Assembly (NCBI RefSeq): GCF_033100795.1
Contig: NZ_JAWLVI010000001.1
Location: 806,001-870,000 of the forward strand
DNA from: Pseudothioclava sp033100795
GTDB taxonomy: Bacteria; Pseudomonadota; Alphaproteobacteria; Rhodobacterales; Rhodobacteraceae
Direction of reading: 5' to 3'
DNA: 64,000 nt
Below, piece after piece: positions 59,221 to 64,000 of the stretch. The notes beneath the pieces are model-generated. The model was not told the origin of the DNA and made no database searches. It saw only the letters and a program-made list of their open reading frames with translations. A program made the position numbers and the translations under genes. Numbering within the stretch: the first letter of the stretch is position 1; each line of letters opens with the position of its first letter.

Positions 59221-59969
59221 TTGCGCGCCGCCCATGCCCGAACCGCGTCGCCAAACGCCTGAAACAGCGGGCGCGATACGGGGTCATGCTCGGCCTGCCA
59301 TTCGGGGTGCCACTGCACCGAATAGGTGAAGCCCGGCGCATCCTTCACATAGATCGCCTCGGGCGTGCCATCCTCGGCGCGGCCCTCGATCACGATGCGC
59401 GGCCCCGGCTGGCAGACGCCCTGCCCGTGCAGCGTGTTGGTGACAATGTCATCAGAGCCAAGCAGCGCCGCGAACCGCCCCCGAGGGTCCAGATGCACAT
59501 GATGGGTGCGCGAGAACGCCTCGGCCAGAGTGCCCTCGGGCGGCATCCGGTGGTTCATCCGGCCCGGTAACTCGCGGATTTCGGGATGCAGCGTGCCCCC
59601 CATCGCGACATTGACCTCCTGAAAGCCACGGCAAATCCCCAGAAACGGCTGCCCCGTCTCGACGCAGCGACGCACCAGCGGCAGGGTGATCGCATCGCGC
59701 GCGCGGTCGAAATCGCCGTGCTTGTCGGTTTCTTCCTCGCCATATTCGGACGGGTGGACATTGGGCCGCCCGCCGGTCAGCAAAAAGCCGTCGCAGACCT
59801 CGCAGAGTTCCTCGACCGAGACAAATTCCGGATCGGCAGGGATCAGCAGCGGCAGACAACCCGAGACCTTCGAGATCGCCTCGGAGTTCATCTGCCCGCC
59901 CTCGTGGACAGGGTAACGATCCCCCACAAGACCGCGATTTCCGATGATCCCGACGATTGGTCTTGCCAT
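59217..59969 (-). CDS. gamma-glutamyl-gamma-aminobutyrate hydrolase family (class I amidotransferase)
   Basis: The product is a 250-aa PuuD-like hydrolase. The nucleophile is C113 in FLGICRGFQEVNVAMGG, and the His/Glu pair is in SVQWHPEWQAEHDP. The family releases gamma-linked glutamate, as in putrescine catabolism. No other puu gene is present. It is coupled instead to a lyxose-isomerase-like gene, so the substrate may be another gamma-glutamyl or amide compound. The start at 59969 has AAGGGAG upstream; an upstream in-frame start at 60008 is less likely. Confidence 0.85.
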   Translation of the reverse strand: MARPIVGIIGNRGLVGDRYPVHEGGQMNSEAISKVSGCLPLLIPADPEFVSVEELCEVCDGFLLTGGRPNVHPSEYGEEETDKHGDFDRARDAITLPLVRRCVETGQPFLGICRGFQEVNVAMGGTLHPEIRELPGRMNHRMPPEGTLAEAFSRTHHVHLDPRGRFAALLGSDDIVTNTLHGQGVCQPGPRIVIEGRAEDGTPEAIYVKDAPGFTYSVQWHPEWQAEHDPVSRPLFQAFGDAVRAWAARK

Positions 59970-60059
59970 TGCGAACTCCCTTTTTACGCGCAGGTTAAGA
60001 TATGGCAAACCGTTGTGAAAGCCCCAGAAATGCGCAACCGGCTGTGCGTAAAACCGAAA

Positions 60060-60081
60060 AGGGCGACCCTAAAGCCGCCCT
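60060..60081 (-). terminator. intrinsic terminator after glcG
   Basis: On the minus strand the stem AGGGCG/CGCCCT with a 10-nt loop is followed by TTTTCGGTTTT, about 25 bp past the glcG stop. It ends the glcB-glcG transcript before the amidotransferase gene. Confidence 0.7.
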
Positions 60082-60105
60082 CTGGTTACTGCTCTACAGA
60101 CTGGA

Positions 60106-60531
60106 TCACGCCTCGCCGGCAAAGCCCGCCTCGGCAATCCCCGCGAGCGCCGCCGCCGCGTCATTGTCCGAGGTATCCCCCGTCACGCCGACCGCGCCGA
60201 TCACCACGCCGCTGGCATCACGCACCAACACGCCCCCCGGCACCGGCATGAACTGCCCGCCAAATGCCCCGTTCAGCGCGTTGACGAAATAGGGCTGCGC
60301 CTCGGCACGCGCCATCTGCGCCCGCCCGCCCATGCCCAGCATCACCGCGCCGTATGCCTTGGCCCGCGCGATTTCAAACCGCCCCGGGCTTGCACCATCG
60401 GGACGCGCGAAGGCAATCGGGTGCCCGCCCGCATCCAGCACCACCACCGTAAGCGGCTTCATGCCCGCAGCAAGCCCATGTGCCTGCGCGACCTCAATTA
60501 TGGTGAATGCCTTAGCGAGGGTAATCGACAT
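60106..60531 (-). CDS. glcG: GlcG/HbpS-family protein
   Basis: The product (141 aa) is of the DUF336/HbpS-like fold, which binds haem or small ligands in some members. Patterns include VVVLDAGGHPIAFARPDGASPGRFEIARAKAY in parts, and PGGVLVRDASGVVIGAVGVTGDTSDND. It is 2 bp downstream of malate synthase G; in E. coli, glcG also neighbours glcB in the glycolate operon. No glycolate oxidase (glcDEF) is in the window. Its exact role is unknown. Confidence 0.85.
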   Translation of the reverse strand: MSITLAKAFTIIEVAQAHGLAAGMKPLTVVVLDAGGHPIAFARPDGASPGRFEIARAKAYGAVMLGMGGRAQMARAEAQPYFVNALNGAFGGQFMPVPGGVLVRDASGVVIGAVGVTGDTSDNDAAAALAGIAEAGFAGEA

Positions 60532-60533
60532 GC

Positions 60534-62687
60534 TTATTGCGCCTTTGCGTGCTGTCTGCGGTAATGGAGAACCGGCTCGGTATAGCCCGAGGGCTGGATA
60601 GCACCCTGAAACACCAGATCACAAGCCGCCTGGAAAGCAACACCGTCAAAACCCGGCGCCATCGGCACATAGGCCGGATCGCCTGCGTTCTGACGGTCCA
60701 CCACAGCGGCCATCTTGCGCATTGCGTCCATCACCTGCCCTTCGCTGACCACGCCGTGATGCAGCCAGTTCGCCAGCGCTTGCGAGCTGATCCGGCAGGT
60801 CGCGCGGTCTTCCATCAGGCCGACATCGTGAATATCGGGCACTTTCGAGCAACCGACCCCCTGATCGACCCACCGCACCACATAGCCAAGGATACCTTGG
60901 GCGTTATTCTCGATCTCTGCGGTGATTTCGGCGTCGGAATAGTTGCGCCCGCTGGCCAGCGGGATCGTCAGCAGATCCTCCAGCCGCGCGGGGCGGTTCA
61001 TCGCCGCAATCTCGCGCTGGCGGGCATGGACATTGACCTGATGGTAATGCGTCGCGTGCAGCACCGCCGCCGTGGGCGAAGGCACCCACGCGCAATTCGC
61101 GCCCGCCATCGGGTGCCCCACCTTCTGCACCAGCATATCGGCCATCCGGTCGGGCATTGCCCACATCCCCTTGCCGATCTGCGCCTTTCCCGAAAGCCCG
61201 CATTTCAGGCCAATATCGACGTTGCGATCCTCATAGGCCGAAATCCACGGCTGGGTTTTCATCTCGCCCTTGGCGACCATCGGACCCGCCTGCATCGAGG
61301 TGTGGATCTCGTCGCCGGTGCGATCAAGGAAGCCGGTGTTGATAAAGGCCACGCGGTTCTTGGCGGCGCGGATGCACTCTTTCAGGTTGGTGCTGGTGCG
61401 GCGCTCTTCGTCCATGATGCCCAGCTTGACGGTATAGCGCGGCAGGCCCAGGACTTTCTCAACATGATCAGAGATTTCCGAGGCAAAGCTCACCTCTTCG
61501 GGGCCGTGCATTTTCGGCTTCACCACATAGACCGAGCCAGTGACCGAGTTGCGGATACCGTCCGTCTTGCGCAGATCATGCGTGGCGCAAAGCGTCGTCA
61601 CCATCGCGTCCAGCAGCCCCTCGAACGCCTCGTTGCCATCGCGGTCCAGAACGGCGGGCGTCGTCATCAGGTGGCCCACATTGCGCACCAGCATCAGCGC
61701 GCGGCCCTTCAGCACCAGTTCGCCACCATCGGCCGCGGTAAAGCTCAGATCGGGCGACAGCGCGCGCGTGAAGGTGCTTGCGCCCTTGGTGACTTCCTCG
61801 ACCAGCGTGCCTTGCATCAGCCCGAGCCAGTTCGAATAGGCCTGCACCTTGTCCTCGGCATCGACACAAGCGACCGAGTCTTCGCAATCCATGATCGACG
61901 AAAGCGCCGCCTCAAGGCGCATATCGCTGATCCCAGCCGGATCGTCACGGCCCACCGGCGTCGAAGCATCGACATCAACAACGACATGTAAGCCGTTGTT
62001 TTTCAAAACAACAGACGAGGGCGCCGCTGCATCCCCTGCAAAGCCCACGAACTGCGCGGGGTTGCTCAGGCCGGTTTCCTCGGCCCCCGTCACGAACAGC
62101 CCGCCATTGTGCACACGCATCGCGGTGACATCGGCCCACGAGCCTGCAACCAGCGGTGCGGCCTCGTCCAGAAACGCCTTGGCGCGGGCAATCACCCGCG
62201 CGCCACGCGCCGCATCATAGCCCTTGCCCGAGGGCAGATCGCCCAAAGCATCGGTGCCGTAAAGCGCGTCATAAAGGCTGCCCCACCGCGCATTGGCGGC
62301 GTTCAGGGCATAGCGCGCGTTGGTGATCGGCACCACCAATTGCGGGCCGCAAACTTCGGCGAATTCGGGATCGGTCGCGCCGGTCTCGATGGTGAAATCC
62401 GGGCCTTCGGGCACCAGATAGCCGATCTCTTCAAGGAAGGCGCGATAGGCCACCGGATCATGCGCCTGCCCGCGATGATGCGCGTGCCAGTCGTCCAGAC
62501 GGGCCTGCATCGCCTCGCGGGTGTCCAGATAGGCACGGTTGCGCGGACCGAAGTCATGCACCAGTTCCGACAGGCCCGCCCAGAAGGCATCCGCCGAGAC
62601 GCCGCTATCGGGCAACGCACGGGTTTCGATGAATTCCACAAGCTCCGCTGCGACGCGAAGACCGTTACGCTCGATCCGATCAGGCAT
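60534..62687 (-). CDS. glcB: malate synthase G
   Basis: The product (717 aa) condenses glyoxylate with acetyl-CoA to malate. The length and segments are those of the G isoform: SSIMDCEDSVACVDAEDKVQAYSNWLGLMQGTL, VKPKMHGPEEVSFA, KLGIMDEERRTS and GANCAWVPSPTAAVLHATHYH. The two latter parts include the catalytic arginine and the CoA region. It is followed by glcG and lies downstream of allA, whose product reaction releases glyoxylate, so the gene order suggests ureide carbon assimilation. Confidence 0.97.
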   Translation of the reverse strand: MPDRIERNGLRVAAELVEFIETRALPDSGVSADAFWAGLSELVHDFGPRNRAYLDTREAMQARLDDWHAHHRGQAHDPVAYRAFLEEIGYLVPEGPDFTIETGATDPEFAEVCGPQLVVPITNARYALNAANARWGSLYDALYGTDALGDLPSGKGYDAARGARVIARAKAFLDEAAPLVAGSWADVTAMRVHNGGLFVTGAEETGLSNPAQFVGFAGDAAAPSSVVLKNNGLHVVVDVDASTPVGRDDPAGISDMRLEAALSSIMDCEDSVACVDAEDKVQAYSNWLGLMQGTLVEEVTKGASTFTRALSPDLSFTAADGGELVLKGRALMLVRNVGHLMTTPAVLDRDGNEAFEGLLDAMVTTLCATHDLRKTDGIRNSVTGSVYVVKPKMHGPEEVSFASEISDHVEKVLGLPRYTVKLGIMDEERRTSTNLKECIRAAKNRVAFINTGFLDRTGDEIHTSMQAGPMVAKGEMKTQPWISAYEDRNVDIGLKCGLSGKAQIGKGMWAMPDRMADMLVQKVGHPMAGANCAWVPSPTAAVLHATHYHQVNVHARQREIAAMNRPARLEDLLTIPLASGRNYSDAEITAEIENNAQGILGYVVRWVDQGVGCSKVPDIHDVGLMEDRATCRISSQALANWLHHGVVSEGQVMDAMRKMAAVVDRQNAGDPAYVPMAPGFDGVAFQAACDLVFQGAIQPSGYTEPVLHYRRQHAKAQ

Positions 62688-62801
62688 GTTCTGGCTCTCT
62701 GTATTCTATTGGATGCGAAGACCCTACGCCCTCGCTGTCCCGGTGTCTATTATCGTCGTCTTCGGATAAATCTGATGGACTATCAGGAAATGGTTGAAAG
62801 T

Positions 62802-63281
62802 TCAGGCGCAGACCAGAACCGGCACCTCGAACCAGTGTTCGTGCAGATTGTTCCCTTCTCCGATGCGGTCGATCACGGCATAAAGCCCCTGCCCGCCGAT
62901 TGGAGCCAGAACCCCGTGCCATGTGCCGCGCAGCAGATTGATGCCCTGCGTCCCCTCGGTCAGAAAGGCGCGCAGCGGGCCGGGTTTTCCGCCCGCATCG
63001 GGGGCGACAACCACCAGAAACGGCACCCCGTTCAGAGGCAAAAACGCCTGCGAGCCAAGCGGGTGACGTTCGACCAGATCGACCTTGCAAGGCAGGCTGC
63101 GGGGCTTGGCGTCAAACAGGCTGATCCCTGCGCGCCCAGTGCCAAAATCGACCCGCCCGAGGTCGTGGTGCCGCCCGCACATGCCCTGATTGATCACCAT
63201 ATCGGGGGCGTCGCGCAGTGAGATGATGTCACCGAAGGGCGCAAAGGCCTCGGGCGTCAGCGGTTCGATCCGAACGCTCAT
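62802..63281 (-). CDS. allA: ureidoglycolate lyase
   Basis: The product (159 aa) splits ureidoglycolate into glyoxylate and urea. The cupin-like fold is supported by EAFAPFGDII, then HPLGSQAFLPL, then TWHGVLAPIG with a conserved histidine. The ATG at 63281 overlaps the stop of the allantoinase/OHCU decarboxylase gene (ATGA), placing it as the next step of the same operon. The 114-bp gap to glcB probably holds the glcB promoter. Confidence 0.93.
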   Translation of the reverse strand: MSVRIEPLTPEAFAPFGDIISLRDAPDMVINQGMCGRHHDLGRVDFGTGRAGISLFDAKPRSLPCKVDLVERHPLGSQAFLPLNGVPFLVVVAPDAGGKPGPLRAFLTEGTQGINLLRGTWHGVLAPIGGQGLYAVIDRIGEGNNLHEHWFEVPVLVCA

Positions 63282-64000
63282 GCCAGAATGTCCTTGAGCC
63301 GGTGCCATGCGATACGTTCGACCTGAGCGCAGGCTTCCGCGAATTCGGCCTCGCGGGTGTTTGCGATCCGCGCGTGGAAAGCCGCCAAAATCGTGGCTTT
63401 GGTGTTGTCCTTCACCGCGATGATGAAAGGGAAGCCGAAGCGGTCAACATAGCGCGCGTTCAGGTCTTCAAAGGTCGCGCGTTCGGCATCGGTCAGCGCA
63501 TCAAGCCCCGCGCTGGCCTGCTCGGAGGTGCTCTCGGCGGTCAGGCGTTTGGCCTGCGCCAGCTTGCCCGCCAGATCGGGGTGTGCGGTCAGAACGCCCA
63601 GCCGTTCAGCCTCGGACGCGGAGCGGAACACCCGCGCCAAGACCGAGGCAACCCCTTCGTGGCAATCATGCGCGGGGCCAAGCTCCAGATCAAAGGCGCG
63701 TTCGGCAATCCAGGCGGAATGCTCGTAAATGCCGCCAAACGCCTCGACAAAGCTGGGTTTGGCCATTTGCGAGGGGCGCTCGCGCCGCTGATGCGGATGC
63801 GCGCTGGCCCAATGCTGCGCGATCTCGGTGCGGCGCGCGAACCAGACGTCCTCGAAGCCTTGTGCATACTCCAGAAAGCGCTTCAGCCCCGCGATCTTGC
63901 CCGGACGCCCGATCAGGCGGCAATGCAGACCGATCGAGAACATCTTGGCCGCCCCCGCCTGCCCTTCGGCATAAAGCGTGTCGAAGCTGTCCTTGAGGTA
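63278..64000 (-). CDS. allantoinase-OHCU decarboxylase fusion, 3' part (cut by window edge)
   Basis: The open frame runs in phase to the window edge, so only the last 240 codons are seen. The first ~70 residues match the C-terminus of PuuE-type (polysaccharide-deacetylase-like) allantoinase: the ATG inside reads MFSIGLHCRLIGRPGK, followed by RTEIAQHWASAHP. A linker leads into OHCU decarboxylase (UraD): PSFVEAFGGIYEHSAWIAERAF, then LTAHPDLAGKLA, then YVDRFGFPFIIAVKDNTK. The fused protein would make S-allantoin from OHCU and hydrolyse it to allantoate. It overlaps allA by ATGA. The internal ATG at 63943 should not be taken as the start. Confidence 0.9.
   Translation of the reverse strand, partial: YLKDSFDTLYAEGQAGAAKMFSIGLHCRLIGRPGKIAGLKRFLEYAQGFEDVWFARRTEIAQHWASAHPHQRRERPSQMAKPSFVEAFGGIYEHSAWIAERAFDLELGPAHDCHEGVASVLARVFRSASEAERLGVLTAHPDLAGKLAQAKRLTAESTSEQASAGLDALTDAERATFEDLNARYVDRFGFPFIIAVKDNTKATILAAFHARIANTREAEFAEACAQVERIAWHRLKDILA

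Noticed and set aside
63278..63943. Stand-alone OHCU decarboxylase starting at the internal ATG
   Set aside because: The frame is open to the window edge, and the upstream codons match the allantoinase C-terminus, so the ATG is internal to a fusion.

Overview
The window reads as chromosomal DNA of an alphaproteobacterium of the Rhodobacteraceae (Rhodobacter/Roseobacter group). The basis is the high-GC codon usage, an alphaproteobacterial nuo operon with non-nuo reading frames between its genes (including a DUF5337-type protein and a carboxymuconolactone decarboxylase-like protein), ribonuclease J, type III pantothenate kinase, and a selD gene fused to a flavoprotein domain. I could not run a search, so the family assignment rests on recognising sequences. 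No rRNA, tRNA, CRISPR array, insertion sequence or phage gene was seen.

Region 1 (about 0.2-10.1 kb) is the accessory-looking part. It holds two mirror-image copies of a three-gene signalling module: a NarL/LuxR-type response regulator, an exported cysteine-free protein with the sulfite-oxidase/molybdopterin-binding fold, and a membrane hybrid histidine kinase with PAS, HisKA, HATPase, receiver and Hpt domains. Copy 1 (578-4548) and copy 2 (6167-10138) have opposite orientation. Between them are two small genes and a frameshifted remnant of a histidine-kinase ATPase domain. A shared DNA motif with core TCYTWAG lies in all three promoter regions of the locus. The two exported proteins lack any cysteine, so they cannot bind molybdenum in the usual way. 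I infer that they are sensing subunits for the kinases, which would be an undescribed signalling arrangement.

Region 2 (10.2-13.9 kb) is a TetR-HlyD-ABC ATPase-ABC permease efflux operon like E. coli cecR-ybhGFSR, with an apparently leaderless repressor gene whose operator fills the promoter spacer. Region 3 (13.9-18.5 kb) is selD (flavoprotein fusion) facing selU/mnmH, plus a serine hydroxymethyltransferase-like PLP enzyme. Region 4 (18.6-22.6 kb) has a membrane-anchored LuxR regulator, a divergent secreted protein with an Asp/Asn/His-rich repeat tail behind three palindromes, and a polytopic hybrid histidine kinase. Region 5 (22.7-26.2 kb) encodes a potassium-uptake set: one TrkA/KtrA regulator and two different TrkH/KtrB channels.

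Region 6 (26.2-45.8 kb, minus strand) is the 14-subunit complex I operon nuoABCDEFGHIJKLMN followed by birA, coaX and rnj, apparently one long co-directional unit. Between the nuo genes are a DUF5337 membrane protein, a lipoprotein, an exported protein and the carboxymuconolactone decarboxylase-like protein. NuoE carries an Ala/Lys/Pro linker and a helix-hairpin-helix-like tail.

Region 7 (46.0-53.7 kb, minus strand) is the leucine/isovalerate degradation operon: isovaleryl-CoA dehydrogenase, both methylcrotonyl-CoA carboxylase subunits, methylglutaconyl-CoA hydratase and HMG-CoA lyase, with an LprI-like protein and a glutathione S-transferase included. Region 8 (53.7-58.5 kb) has a phosphoglycolate phosphatase divergent from glmU-glmS, which together make UDP-GlcNAc, followed by an AlkD-like gene. 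Region 9 (58.5-64 kb, minus strand) has a sugar isomerase and a class I amidotransferase, then glcB-glcG, allA and the 3' end of an allantoinase/OHCU-decarboxylase fusion. There ureide breakdown yields glyoxylate, which malate synthase G would consume.
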